Assembly (NCBI GenBank): GCA_041653995.1
Contig: JBAZEK010000001.1
Span: 620,001 to 684,000 of the forward strand
DNA: 64,000 bases
From: Dehalococcoidia bacterium
GTDB lineage: Bacteria; Chloroflexota; Dehalococcoidia; GIF9; UBA5629
Reading direction: 5' to 3'
Part shown: positions 15,893 through 23,893 of the stretch, in pieces
Position numbering within the stretch: the first letter of the stretch is position 1
Layout: each line of letters opens with the position of its first letter
Notes under the pieces: generated by a model
Told to the model about the DNA's origin: nothing
What the model saw: the letters and a program-made list of their open reading frames with translations, nothing else
Database searches by the model: none
Program-made: the position numbers and the translations under genes

Positions 15893-16672
15893 ATGGAAAT
15901 TACGCTGTATCAAATCGATGCATTCACCAACCATATCTTCGGCGGCAATCCCGCCGCCGTCTGCCCACTGGATGAGTGGATCGACGGCAGCCTGATGCAG
16001 AAGATCGCTGAGGAGAATAACCTGTCGGAGACTGCCTTCTTTGTAAAAAGAGAGGGTCGCTACGAGATACGTTGGTTCACTCCGGCTGTGGAGATCGAAC
16101 TGGCGGGGCATCCTACACTGGCCGCCGCCTATGTCATATTCAATTACTGCAACCACGGTTCCAGCACAATCATCTTCTCGTCGAAAAGCGGGGAACTTAC
16201 AGTTAAAAGGGACTCCGATCTGCTTAAAATGAATTTCCCTGTATTGAAGGCGGCAAAAGCCTCGGCAAACGACCTGCTCAACCGCGCACTCGGGCTTGCT
16301 CCAATTGAGCTTTATTTGTCGCGCGATTATCTGGCAGTTTATAAATCACAGAAGGATATACTCTCGATCGATCCTGACCTCGGCCTGCTTAAGAAGCTGG
16401 ACTGCCTTGGTGTGATTGTAACTGCTCCCGGCGATGAGGCTGATTTCGTATCACGTTGTTTCGCGCCTTCCGTAGGCATCGACGAGGATCCTGTCACCGG
16501 CTCCGCGCATTCCACCCTCATTCCTTACTGGTCGCAGCGCCTGAAGAAGGACACGCTGCACGCATACCAGCTATCAAAACGTGGAGGCGAGTTATTCTGC
16601 AGGAACCTGGGCCGCAGGGTCGAGATCGGCGGAAAGGCAGTTCCCTACCTGAGCGGCAAGATCGTTATCTGA
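15893..16672 (+). CDS. PhzF-family isomerase
   Basis: A 259-residue protein of the PhzF/diaminopimelate-epimerase fold: ITLYQIDAFTNHIFGGNPAAV at the N-terminus, the catalytic-Glu segment NNLSETAFFV, RWFTPAVEIELAGHPTLAAA, FAPSVGIDEDPVTGSAH and LSKRGGELF. These are all the hallmark blocks of the family. The substrate is unknown; no phenazine genes are present, so the PhzF name gives the family only. The last 28 bp overlap the convergent MOSC gene. Confidence 0.88.
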   Translation: MEITLYQIDAFTNHIFGGNPAAVCPLDEWIDGSLMQKIAEENNLSETAFFVKREGRYEIRWFTPAVEIELAGHPTLAAAYVIFNYCNHGSSTIIFSSKSGELTVKRDSDLLKMNFPVLKAAKASANDLLNRALGLAPIELYLSRDYLAVYKSQKDILSIDPDLGLLKKLDCLGVIVTAPGDEADFVSRCFAPSVGIDEDPVTGSAHSTLIPYWSQRLKKDTLHAYQLSKRGGELFCRNLGRRVEIGGKAVPYLSGKIVI

Positions 16673-17088
16673 TCGCCGGGACTAATGCATCCCCCTTTAA
16701 CGACTCTGGCGAATACACCCTCTCTTGGCATGATGCAGATACCCATCTCTTTCATGATGACGCACCCGCTATGGCACTTCTTCCCGATCTGAGTGATCTC
16801 CAGCGTAACGTCTTCTCCAGCCCGCAGGCGTGCCCCGACCGGCAGTGAGACCAGTGAGATCCCGCTGGTTGTGACATTCTCGGCGAAATCGCCCGGCTTG
16901 AATTCATGCCCATCGACATTCATCTTTGCGATACTTTCCTCCGCCAGCAGGCTGACTTCTCTCACTTTGTCGCCTCCGGCATGTGCGTCACCCTCCATCC
17001 CAAGGCCTACCTTGAATACGCCCGAAACAACCGGCGTCTTCCTGACGCCTTTGGTATCGCTGCTGCACACCGCAATCACTCTGGCCAT
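16645..17088 (-). CDS. MOSC-domain protein
   Basis: A 147-residue MOSC protein with GMEGDAHAGGDKVREVSLLAEE, a central GDFAENVTTSGISL block, and GKKCHSGC with the conserved cysteine proposed to carry sulfur to molybdenum cofactor. Free-standing MOSC proteins are often encoded near MoaB/MogA, which are not seen here. Its 3' end overlaps phzF by 28 bp in tail-to-tail orientation. Confidence 0.85.
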   Translation of the reverse strand: MARVIAVCSSDTKGVRKTPVVSGVFKVGLGMEGDAHAGGDKVREVSLLAEESIAKMNVDGHEFKPGDFAENVTTSGISLVSLPVGARLRAGEDVTLEITQIGKKCHSGCVIMKEMGICIMPREGVFARVVKGGCISPGDQITILPLR

Positions 17089-17115
17089 ATCATCTCCATG
17101 AGTTACTTATATCTA

Positions 17116-17892
17116 TTATTTTATAGCGAAAGGCCTCGTGCCATGCTGAGCATCGTTCATTGTGAAGGCCGACGATGTTGTCTCGAAGCTCAGCCCAATC
17201 TCCAGCGGATAGGACATGGCCACGTTGCAGGCCCTCTTGGCGGCTTGCACGACCACCGGATTATAGCCGGCGATCTCGTTGGCCATCTTGAGCGTCGCCT
17301 CCATGAGCTTGCCCTTGGGATATATCTGCTGTATTAAGCCGATGCGCAACGCCTCCGGGGCCTCAATCCTTTTCCCCGTATAGATCAGCTCCTTGGCTTT
17401 TCCGATTCCGACCGCCCGGGGCAGCCGCTGACATCCTCCCAGGTCGGGTATGATGCCCAACTGCACCTCGGGCAGCGAGAAAACGGAGTATTCAACCGCG
17501 AATCTGAAATCGCAGGCCAGTGCCAGCTCGAGCCCACCACCCAGACAGTATCCGTTAATGGCAGCTATAACAGGCACGGCCAGCTTCTCATACATAGTGA
17601 AGACATCTCGCAGTTTGCTGATACCGTCGTAGTAATCACGTATATCCGGGCCTGTGATAAAGTTCTCACCAGCGGCAATCTTCTTGAGATCGATGCCTGA
17701 ACTGAACGATTTCTCGCCGGACCCGGTGATGATGACCACCCTGATATTGGGATCGTTGTCAATTTCGACGGCCGCATGCTTCAACTCATTGTTCATGCCC
17801 CGATACCAGGCGTTCATTGCACCCGGGCGGTTGAGCGTAATAATGGCGACGTGCCCCTTCACATCATAGGTAAGATCGCGATAAGCTGACAT
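17116..17892 (-). CDS. Enoyl-CoA hydratase/isomerase (crotonase family)
   Basis: A 258-residue crotonase fold protein. Both catalytic glutamates of enoyl-CoA hydratase are present: GGGLELALACDFR (Glu near residue 119) and FSLPEVQLGIIPDLGG (Glu near residue 139). The oxyanion-hole segment SSGIDL is also seen. It would hydrate an enoyl-CoA during beta-oxidation or an aromatic degradation route; substrate undetermined. It lies 27 bp upstream of the MOSC gene. The EMO-type oxidoreductase at 27932 could take electrons from beta-oxidation in the same cell (inference). Confidence 0.87.
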   Translation of the reverse strand: MSAYRDLTYDVKGHVAIITLNRPGAMNAWYRGMNNELKHAAVEIDNDPNIRVVIITGSGEKSFSSGIDLKKIAAGENFITGPDIRDYYDGISKLRDVFTMYEKLAVPVIAAINGYCLGGGLELALACDFRFAVEYSVFSLPEVQLGIIPDLGGCQRLPRAVGIGKAKELIYTGKRIEAPEALRIGLIQQIYPKGKLMEATLKMANEIAGYNPVVVQAAKRACNVAMSYPLEIGLSFETTSSAFTMNDAQHGTRPFAIK

Positions 17893-18000
17893 CGGTTCCT
17901 CCTGGCAACAAGAATAGAGGTCTTACAAACCCTCTACACTTTATAGATTATTGCTGGAAATTTCAATTAGCCTGTATCTCGCATCGCCTGCGTCCGGGCG

Positions 18001-18933
18001 TTAGTAGTTCACCTTATCCAGACCTTTCAGCCCTAGGATTGCTCTGGCCTCGCCCGAATTAGCCGGCTCAAGCCCGAGCTCCTTCATGATGCGTATGATC
18101 TTCTGCACCAGTTCGGCATTGCTCTTTACCAGCACGCCCTTGCTCAGGTAAAGGTTATCCTCCATACCCACCCTGACATGGCCTCCCATGGCCATTGCCA
18201 CCGTACAAATGGGCATCTGAAACCTGCCCGCGCCTATTGCGGACCAGGTAAAATTACCCGACCCCAGGGCTTCCCTGGTCGCGTTTACCAATGTGACAAG
18301 GCTGTTTACCGTCGACGGCACACCCCCCAGCGTTCCGGTCACGAATTGTATATGCACCGGCAGCTTCATATGTCCCCTCTCTATCATGAATGCCAGGTTA
18401 TTGACCATGCCCAAATCGTAGATCTCCACCTCCGGCCTGGTGCCGCTGGCGGAGAACAACGACAGAAACTCGCGCAGTGTTTTAAATGTATTGGGGAAGA
18501 TATAATCCTCGCTGGCCAGCATGCCCAGCCTCTCCCAGGGATATTTCCAGTCCTTGATCTTCTCCGCCACGTGAAAGACCGAGAAGTTCATCGACCCGAA
18601 ATTGAGCGATGCGATCTCCGGCCTGAAGGTGGTAACCGGAGAGGCCCTTTGCTCCGTGCTCATACCCATGCCGCCTCCAGTGCTGACGCAGATCACAGCA
18701 TCCGACGCCTTTTTTATGCCGGCTAGCACCGTGCGAAAAATCTCGATATCGGGGCTGGGCATGCCGTTTTCCGGATTTCTGACATGTATATGCAGAATGG
18801 CCGCGCCCGCCTCTGCTGCCCGTATACCGTCGTCAATGATCTGCTTAGGTGTCAAGGGTAGATAGGGCGACATACTTGGAAAATGGGCAGAACCTGTTAA
18901 TGCAGCGGTAACGATCACTTTTTGCCCGGACAT
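18001..18933 (-). CDS. BKACE-family beta-keto acid cleavage enzyme
   Basis: A 310-residue TIM-barrel of the 3-keto-5-aminohexanoate cleavage (Kce/DUF849) family, which splits a beta-keto acid with acetyl-CoA. Seen: VTAALTGSAHFPSMSPYLP, AAILHIHVRNP (zinc His pair), CVSTGGGMGMS, EIYDLGMVNN, HIQFVTGTLGG and the closing GGHVRVGMEDN, which carries the metal-site Glu region. The in-vivo substrate cannot be told. ATG 18933 is chosen for GGAGGTG upstream; 30 more in-frame codons lie in the promoter region. Monocistronic. Confidence 0.87.
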   Translation of the reverse strand: MSGQKVIVTAALTGSAHFPSMSPYLPLTPKQIIDDGIRAAEAGAAILHIHVRNPENGMPSPDIEIFRTVLAGIKKASDAVICVSTGGGMGMSTEQRASPVTTFRPEIASLNFGSMNFSVFHVAEKIKDWKYPWERLGMLASEDYIFPNTFKTLREFLSLFSASGTRPEVEIYDLGMVNNLAFMIERGHMKLPVHIQFVTGTLGGVPSTVNSLVTLVNATREALGSGNFTWSAIGAGRFQMPICTVAMAMGGHVRVGMEDNLYLSKGVLVKSNAELVQKIIRIMKELGLEPANSGEARAILGLKGLDKVNY

Positions 18934-18957
18934 CACAACACCTCCCTGTATGATGCC

Positions 18958-18986
18958 ATAATAGACAAGGCTTGATTGGTAGTCAA
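18958..18986 (-). promoter_or_regulatory. Promoter of the BKACE gene
   Basis: Minus strand TTGACT (18986-18981), 17-bp spacer, TATTAT (18963-18958), 25 bp before the ATG. A plus-strand TATAAT at 19003-19008 could serve the divergent PHP gene. Confidence 0.65.
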
Positions 18987-19096
18987 ATTTAGTAAGTGCT
19001 GCTATAATTCGCCTGCAAATCAATTACGACAGGTGCTGCCGGAAGGCAATTCGTCCCGAGTTATCCAGCATAATAATTTTCCGGTGAACATGTAGA

Positions 19097-19735
19097 TTGA
19101 AGATCGACCTACATATACATACAAGCAAGCTGTCCCCCGACAGCAGACTGGACCCGGAGGCGGCAATTATAAAAGCGCGCGAACTGGGTCTGGATGGCGT
19201 ATGTTTCACCGAACATGACCGCGCCTGGGAGCTGGTCGATATACAGGCGCTCAGCACGAAGTTCGATTTCCCGGTTTTCCGCGGGGTGGAGGTGATGATA
19301 AAGGAAGGCGGCGAGATACTGGTCTTCGGACTCAACATCAATTTCACCACGGTCATCGATATCGATACGCTGCGCAAGCTCAGCATGGATTCCGGCGCCT
19401 TCATGATCGCCGCGCATCCCTTCCGCGGCTATCCCTGCCATGATACATGGGACTTCCAGACTGCGGCCGACCTGGTTCTCAAGCGGCCTGTATTCGACAA
19501 AGTCGATGCCCTGGAGGGATTCAACGGACGCAATATGGAGGGCAACAACGTCTTCGCCTGCAAGCTGGCCGACAAGCTTGGCTTCCAGACCTCCGGGGGC
19601 AGCGATGCCCACCACCTGGATGAGATGGGCAAGTGCATAACCATTTTTGAGAAAAACATACGCAATGAAGATGATCTGCTGGCCGAGCTCAAGGCGGGCA
19701 GATTTTGCGGCTCAAATGGCGGTAACCACAAATGA
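19097..19735 (+). CDS. PHP-domain metal-dependent phosphoesterase
   Basis: A 212-residue PHP protein: KIDLHIHTSKLSPDS at the start, FTEHDRAWE, GVEVMIKEGGEILVFG, IAAHPFRGYP, DALEGFNGRN and GGSDAHHLDEMG. These are the metal-binding histidines and acids of the family, in order. Phosphoesterase activity is expected but the substrate is unknown. The start is TTG 19097 with a weak ribosome site. Its stop overlaps the ATG of coaE (ATGA), so the two are co-translated. Confidence 0.85.
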   Translation: MKIDLHIHTSKLSPDSRLDPEAAIIKARELGLDGVCFTEHDRAWELVDIQALSTKFDFPVFRGVEVMIKEGGEILVFGLNINFTTVIDIDTLRKLSMDSGAFMIAAHPFRGYPCHDTWDFQTAADLVLKRPVFDKVDALEGFNGRNMEGNNVFACKLADKLGFQTSGGSDAHHLDEMGKCITIFEKNIRNEDDLLAELKAGRFCGSNGGNHK

Positions 19736-20343
19736 TCATAGCGGGAGTAACCGGCACCATAGGCACGGGCAAGAGCACGGTAGCACGCATGTTCGCGGAA
19801 CTGGGCGCATTCGTGATAGACCACGACAGGATATCGCGCGAAGTGGTCGAGCCCGGCAAACCCGCCTGGCAGGCAATTGTAGACTCTTTCGGTGAAGGCG
19901 TTTTAAACGACGACCGCAGCATAAACAGGCAGGCGCTGGCCGACATAGTCTTCAAGGATCCCGCCGGCCTACAGATGCTCAACTCCTTTGTACATCCCGC
20001 CGTGCTGGACGAGGACCAGCGGCTGGTGGAGGAGAGGAAAGGCATTGATCCCGCCGGCCTAATCATCAAGGACGTCCCGTTGTTGCTGGAGGCGGGACCC
20101 GAGATCGCTCACATGCTGGTTGAGAAAATCATCGTCGTATTCGCTTCACCCGATGTCCAGCTCAAACGTCTGATAGCCCGCGGCATGCCAGAGCAGGACG
20201 CCCGCAACAGGATAAAAACGCAAAAGCCCGTGGGCGATAAGACGAAGTTCGCCGATTACGTGGTCAACAACGACGGCACGCTGGACGAGACCATGCAACA
20301 GGTCAAGGATATCTTCTCCAGTCTGATGGGCCGATCGTCGTAA
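19732..20343 (+). CDS. coaE: Dephospho-CoA kinase
   Basis: A 203-residue P-loop kinase catalysing the last step of coenzyme A synthesis. Walker A GTIGTGKST is at residues 8-16, DHDRISREVVEPG at about 30-42, HPAV near 90 and KDVPLLLEAG near 115, then a lid region with RLIARGMPEQDARNRIKTQ. Family length is normal. Coupled to the PHP gene by a four-base overlap. No intrinsic terminator follows; a GC hairpin CCCGGC-GTA-GCCGGG lies downstream at about 20391. Confidence 0.93.
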   Translation: MIIAGVTGTIGTGKSTVARMFAELGAFVIDHDRISREVVEPGKPAWQAIVDSFGEGVLNDDRSINRQALADIVFKDPAGLQMLNSFVHPAVLDEDQRLVEERKGIDPAGLIIKDVPLLLEAGPEIAHMLVEKIIVVFASPDVQLKRLIARGMPEQDARNRIKTQKPVGDKTKFADYVVNNDGTLDETMQQVKDIFSSLMGRSS

Positions 20344-20351
20344 CAGTTATT

Positions 20352-20380
20352 TTGCCCTGCTGAAAACGCAATGTTATAAT
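20352..20380 (+). promoter_or_regulatory. Promoter of tRNA-Asn
   Basis: TTGCCC (20352-20357), 17-bp spacer, perfect TATAAT (20375-20380), 48 bp before the tRNA. It sits on the chromosomal side of the left att site, so the tRNA stays expressed after integration. Confidence 0.65.
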
Positions 20381-20428
20381 ATCTCGTTTACCCGGCGTAG
20401 CCGGGGCGACGATTGGAAGAGTGCTCAT

Positions 20429-20503
20429 TCCTCGGTAGCTCAACGGTAGAGCGGGCGGCTGTTAACCGCTAGGTCGTAGGTTCGAATCCTACCCGAGGAG
20501 CCA
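20429..20503 (+). tRNA. tRNA-Asn (GTT), integration target
   Basis: Acceptor TCCTCGG/CCGAGGA, D-arm GCTCAACGGTAGAGC, anticodon loop TGTTAAC (GTT), T-arm GTAGG-TTCGAAT-CCTAC, discriminator G and encoded CCA. Its 3' half from 20453 and 11 bp of flank are repeated exactly at 26523, marking it as the attachment site of the element to the right. The gene remains intact. Confidence 0.97.
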
Positions 20504-20514
20504 AATCTACTGCT
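20453..20514 (+). repeat. attL, 62-bp direct repeat within tRNA-Asn
   Basis: Identical over 62 bp to 26523-26584. It runs from the anticodon stem of tRNA-Asn through CCA and 11 bp beyond. The element begins immediately to the right (20515). Confidence 0.95.
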
Positions 20515-20560
20515 ACCCATTTGCTTAACACTTTGTATACGATTAGCTTTGAAATTTTGC

Positions 20561-20746
20561 TTAACTTTCATTAATTTTCCTCCTCTTCGGTGCTCTCTTT
20601 CTTTCATACTTCAAACTCAGTACAACCCAATCATGTCCAAGCTTCTTTCCTTTCACATCCCCTTTAGCCAATAGATATCGGACATGCTGCTCGGATAATC
20701 CCAAGTATTTCGCCGCTTCCACAACACCGAAAAGCACTTGTTTCAT
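20561..20746 (-). CDS. Excisionase-like HTH protein
   Basis: A 61-residue basic protein with a MerR/excisionase-type helix-turn-helix: FGVVEAAKYLGLSEQHVRYL followed by LAKGDVKGKKLGHDWVV and a Lys/Arg-rich tail. Its size, charge and place beside the att site make it the likely recombination directionality factor. It is read leftward towards attL; in the excised circle it would lie about 40 bp upstream of the integrase, on the same strand. The start codon sits six bases after the -10 box, so its mRNA may be leaderless. Confidence 0.75.
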   Translation of the reverse strand: MKQVLFGVVEAAKYLGLSEQHVRYLLAKGDVKGKKLGHDWVVLSLKYERKRAPKRRKINES

Positions 20747-20752
20747 ACATAT

Positions 20753-20781
20753 GTTATAAGCGATATCGCTGATATTGTCAA
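20753..20781 (-). promoter_or_regulatory. xis-like gene promoter with palindromic operator
   Basis: Minus strand TTGACA (20781-20776), 17-bp spacer, TATAAC (20758-20753). The spacer holds a perfect 12-bp palindrome AGCGATATCGCT (20759-20770), exactly where a repressor would block polymerase. A related dyad AGCTAT-GAT-ATAGCT lies at 20825-20839. Confidence 0.75.
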
Positions 20782-20846
20782 TATTACTTGGCTAATGCTA
20801 TTATTTCAATTTTGACGGTGTCAGAGCTATGATATAGCTAACGTGT

Positions 20847-21443
20847 TTAAGGTTCCAACTCTACCCATGTATTTTCGTCTATTTGCCGTATTATCCGCTC
20901 TAACTTGTGATTAGGAATAAGCCGAGGTTTTTGCCCACTACCAGGAGGAGCCCTTCTACGCATATTTTCTTCATAATCTCGTCTATCTTGCCCCAGCCAC
21001 TCAATCAATTGTAACAATTGTTCTTTTTCAGATGGTAATAACCTCGCCCAGAATTGCATACCAGGTATTATCAATTGAATATCCTTTGATATCGGTTGCT
21101 CGTGAGAATAATTCGGTGCTAATGGATATAAGGCATCAGGAAGAGGTGGCAACTTTCCATTGTTAGCAGTCTCATAATCCGTAATCCAATTCTTTGGTTT
21201 TTCTAATGATGTCGGTTCTATCTGCCCTTTCTTTTCATCCTTTTTTGCTTGCTTTTTGTTATAAGTGATAGCTTTATGTTTGAGTCGCTCAATCTCGCTT
21301 CTAGGAATCATCCAATTTCCGTACTCTGATGTTTTTTTACCTTTAATGTTCCCTCTTTGACAACTATCACGAACGTTATCCTCTGAGCGGCCCAGAAGAG
21401 ATGCAAATTCTTTTACAGTATAAAATTGCTTTTCTTCATTCAT
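20847..21443 (-). CDS. HTH regulator of the integrative element
   Basis: A 198-residue protein. Residues 1-55 form an excisionase/MerR-type DNA-binding domain (FYTVKEFASLLGRSEDNVRD, then CQRGNIKGKKTSEYGNWMIP). A Lys-rich linker and a C-terminal domain without recognised family follow; a segment LLPSEKEQLLQLIEWLGQDR looks helical. It is a candidate repressor or second directionality factor acting on the nearby palindromes (inference from position). It is divergent from the AbrB-like gene at 21544 and upstream of the small excisionase gene. Confidence 0.65.
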   Translation of the reverse strand: MNEEKQFYTVKEFASLLGRSEDNVRDSCQRGNIKGKKTSEYGNWMIPRSEIERLKHKAITYNKKQAKKDEKKGQIEPTSLEKPKNWITDYETANNGKLPPLPDALYPLAPNYSHEQPISKDIQLIIPGMQFWARLLPSEKEQLLQLIEWLGQDRRDYEENMRRRAPPGSGQKPRLIPNHKLERIIRQIDENTWVELEP

Positions 21444-21543
21444 CCTAATACACCTCGGAAAACCTCAAAAGACCGCAAGTTGCACCATACTCATAGCCAC
21501 CTATTAAACTGTTGCTAGACATTATAGGAGGCGATAGAGAAAT

Positions 21544-21729
21544 ATGCCAAACATCATGGAAAGAAGTGTCATTGATATGAGGCAGGGTAGCTATGTCATA
21601 ACCCTACCGAAGCCGTGGATACGATATATGAGGATAAAGCCGAAGGATATTTTGGAGGTGATTATTAACGATGACCTAATAATTCGTAAAAAGAAAACGC
21701 AACGTATAAAAAATAGAAGGCCAAAATAA
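21544..21729 (+). CDS. AbrB/SpoVT-like DNA-binding protein
   Basis: A 61-residue protein with the swapped-hairpin AbrB pattern: GSYVITLPKPWIRYMRIKPK followed by DILEVIINDDLIIRKKK, and a basic tail. Such proteins act as transition-state regulators or antitoxins; no toxin gene is adjacent. AGGAGG lies 12 bases before the ATG, rather far; a second ATG at 21556 is possible. First gene of the rightward replication-type cluster of the element. Confidence 0.7.
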   Translation: MPNIMERSVIDMRQGSYVITLPKPWIRYMRIKPKDILEVIINDDLIIRKKKTQRIKNRRPK

Positions 21730-21732
21730 AAA

Positions 21733-21773
21733 GGCTCCTGCCCAAAGCTTTGGTCGGCCAGCAAGCAGGAGCC
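21733..21773. other. Nested inverted repeat between element genes
   Basis: Outer arms GGCTCCTGC (21733-21741) and GCAGGAGCC (21765-21773). They enclose a second palindrome CCAAAGCTTTGG (21742-21753). On the minus strand a T-rich run follows, so it could terminate antisense transcripts. On the plus strand it forms a branched hairpin 13 bases before the GGAGG of the next gene. Terminator, translational control or replication origin are all possible. Confidence 0.6.
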
Positions 21774-21799
21774 AAAAGTAAACAACGGAGGCAATCCAA

Positions 21800-22186
21800 T
21801 TGTCTACTCACGTCTATTGTAAACTAAAAAATAGAAAATCAAAAGACCGCATACTAGTTCCATCGGATGACAATAGCCGCAATATAGGCGACATTGAGGA
21901 CGATATATTCACCAAGTTCAATTTCCAATCTTCCAAGCATATCTGCCACAAACATAATGCTATCGGTCTGGATATCGGAGCATTTAAGAACTACATACTG
22001 CCCAACGCAACTGAAATAGTCTGCCCTGATAAGGGAAAGTCCATCACCTACAGCATGTCAGTCTCTACATTTATGCAAAATGCTTTTAAGGATGATTTAG
22101 GCTGGGGAATGCAAATGTTTTGCCCGTTGAAATTCTGGAATAAGACACAATCCAGGCAATGGCAAGGAAGCCTATGGGAGCTGTAA
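21800..22186 (+). CDS. Unknown protein of the integrative element
   Basis: A 128-residue protein with five cysteines and several histidines (HICHKHNAIGLDIG, EIVCPDKGKSITYSMSVSTF, MQMFCPLKFW). No family is recognised. The start is TTG 21800, with GGAGG eight bases upstream. It ends three bases before the RepA-like start and is almost certainly co-transcribed with it. A role in replication or its control is suggested only by position. Confidence 0.55.
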   Translation: MSTHVYCKLKNRKSKDRILVPSDDNSRNIGDIEDDIFTKFNFQSSKHICHKHNAIGLDIGAFKNYILPNATEIVCPDKGKSITYSMSVSTFMQNAFKDDLGWGMQMFCPLKFWNKTQSRQWQGSLWEL

Positions 22187-22188
22187 CG

Positions 22189-23331
22189 ATGATAGACATT
22201 CAATCCGAACGTAAAATCAGTGCTGAGGTAGATAGAAATAATCAAAGAATCAATCAAATCAACCCTATAGAAAACTCTGATGATTCGAACTCTAACAAGG
22301 TAACAATAACCTTGCGCAAGCAATACGGGTTGTTATCAGCCAAAGAATTATTAGAACTCCCTATTGAACCGCTTACAGCATTATGGGGGCCGTTTATTTA
22401 CAAAGCTTCGGTAATACTCCTCAATGGTAAAACGGGAGTAGGTAAGAGTACATTCCTATATGGGTTGCTTGTGTCGGCTGCAATGGGTATTACGTTTGCA
22501 GGCATTCCCTTTGAACGTCCTCTCAAGGTAATTTACAGCGACCGTGAGACTCCACCAAATCTACGACAAATTAAACTTCAAAGGATATGTAATGAAGTTA
22601 GGCCGGATAACCTGCTATTTATTCCTAAAGAACTATCCAACTTCCAAGATAATCTGCATATCTACAGAGAGATTGCGCTTAAAGAGAAGGCAGATATTCT
22701 GGCACTTGATACCATATCCGAAGCGTTCAACACTAAAGATGAGAATGACAATGCCGAAGCAGTCAGGCAATTCCGTACTATCAGAGATTTTTCCATTGAT
22801 ACCGGATGTGCCGTTATTGCTGTCCACCATACAGGCAGAAGTACATTAAGTGAATCAGACCCCTTTGCAGGCAGAGGTGCTACTGCAAGAGCCGACAAGG
22901 TCGATATTGTACTGAATCTATTCCCTCTCAAAGAAGACCCGTCTATATTGTGCTTATCTATTGGTGGTAAAGATAAGATTGCTGGAAACGATTCGAAAAT
23001 CTATCTAAAGAAAGCTGGGAATGATTCTTTCGAAGTTGTGGAGCGGAAGGAAGCATACGAAGCGACAACATCCGAGCGATGTAAGGAATTCATTCTTGCC
23101 AATCTGGATAACACGGAAATATCTACCTCACAGATACAAGCTGAATGCCAGAAGGAAGGATATAGTCAACCTACAGTCACGAGGGTTATCGGAGCATTGG
23201 TCGATACTGCAAAATTACGTAAGACGCGGCGCGGATACTACCAGAAGATTGAATCATCAACAAAACATATAGGGATTGATGATTTGATTTTTGATTCAAC
23301 AGCTTCGATACACACTCCGGAGGCCCGCTGA
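22189..23331 (+). CDS. RepA-type AAA ATPase (hexameric helicase-like)
   Basis: A 380-residue RecA-fold ATPase of the plasmid RepA/AAA_25 type. Walker A GKTGVGKST is at residues 80-88, YSDRETPPNLRQIKLQRI is the catalytic-Glu region, ADILALDTISEAF is Walker B, and IAVHHTGRST and GRGATARADKVDIVLNL are the sensor and arginine-finger blocks. A C-terminal winged helix (TSQIQAECQKEGYSQPTVTR) follows. It probably unwinds the element for autonomous replication after excision. ATG 22189 is preferred for GGGAG upstream. Its TGA overlaps the ATG of the next gene. Confidence 0.85.
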   Translation: MIDIQSERKISAEVDRNNQRINQINPIENSDDSNSNKVTITLRKQYGLLSAKELLELPIEPLTALWGPFIYKASVILLNGKTGVGKSTFLYGLLVSAAMGITFAGIPFERPLKVIYSDRETPPNLRQIKLQRICNEVRPDNLLFIPKELSNFQDNLHIYREIALKEKADILALDTISEAFNTKDENDNAEAVRQFRTIRDFSIDTGCAVIAVHHTGRSTLSESDPFAGRGATARADKVDIVLNLFPLKEDPSILCLSIGGKDKIAGNDSKIYLKKAGNDSFEVVERKEAYEATTSERCKEFILANLDNTEISTSQIQAECQKEGYSQPTVTRVIGALVDTAKLRKTRRGYYQKIESSTKHIGIDDLIFDSTASIHTPEAR

Positions 23332-23663
23332 TGGATAAAATCAATTGCCCCTCATGGGAAGGATGTGCTGCCCCATTATGCCCTCTTGAGCCTCTACCTG
23401 GTGCACAATGGTTTCCGAATGAGGATATTTGTCATACAGTACTTTTAAGGAAATTACCATGGATACGAGTACAACGCAAGATAAAACGCCGCTACCTGAA
23501 AGGGCAAATCGATAGCGATTTCTGCTTTACGCTTCCTACGCTACAGGCCATCAAGGCACCGCGAAAAGGCACGCATGGCATCAGTCCGGAGGCGATGTAC
23601 AGAAAAGGCACCGGCCAGGACAACCAGAAGCCGCCAAAATCGTTTCCGATGCCCTTAAAGTAG
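23331..23663 (+). CDS. Small Cys-rich element protein
   Basis: A 110-residue protein opening MDKINCPSWEGCAAPLCPLE, then CHTVLLRKLPWIRVQRKIKR. The four-cysteine N-terminus (C-x5-C-x4-C plus a later Cys) looks like a small metal-binding or Fe-S knuckle, and the C-terminal half is basic. I recall similar proteins next to replication ATPases in phage-like elements, but assign no function. GGAGG eight bases upstream, start overlapping the stop of the ATPase gene (TGATG). Confidence 0.65.
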   Translation: MDKINCPSWEGCAAPLCPLEPLPGAQWFPNEDICHTVLLRKLPWIRVQRKIKRRYLKGQIDSDFCFTLPTLQAIKAPRKGTHGISPEAMYRKGTGQDNQKPPKSFPMPLK

Positions 23664-23817
23664 CTTTGTGGGAAAAGACAGCGGGGTCAGTGGATATCAA
23701 ACCATTGGCCCCGTCTATCAAACTGAAAAACAAGGCTATTCGACAGTTAAAGCCATTCTCTCTTGTAAAAATAAACGGCTTCGAATTACATATCACCATA
23801 TTGTGGATTACCCAGTC

Positions 23818-23846
23818 TTTACATCATCTGTTTACTCATATACAAT
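23818..23846 (+). promoter_or_regulatory. Promoter of the rhomboid-like gene
   Basis: TTTACA (23818-23823), 17-bp spacer, TACAAT (23841-23846), 47 bp before the ATG at 23894. It supports a start at 23894 and makes the 230-bp stretch 23664-23893 a non-coding leader/promoter region. Confidence 0.6.
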
Positions 23847-23893
23847 ACTCCATTGTCGAAGTTAGTGAGGCGAGCACGGTTGAACGAGGTATT

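Noticed and set aside
21465..21851. 13-bp direct repeat TCAAAAGACCGCA at 21465 and 21839
   Set aside because: One copy is inside a coding region, and a repeat of this length within 6 kb is not improbable by chance.
23666..23893. Longer rhomboid-like reading frame starting at 23666
   Set aside because: The extra 75 residues lack a good start and carry no rhomboid features, and a promoter lies inside them at 23818-23846. The start at 23894 was used.
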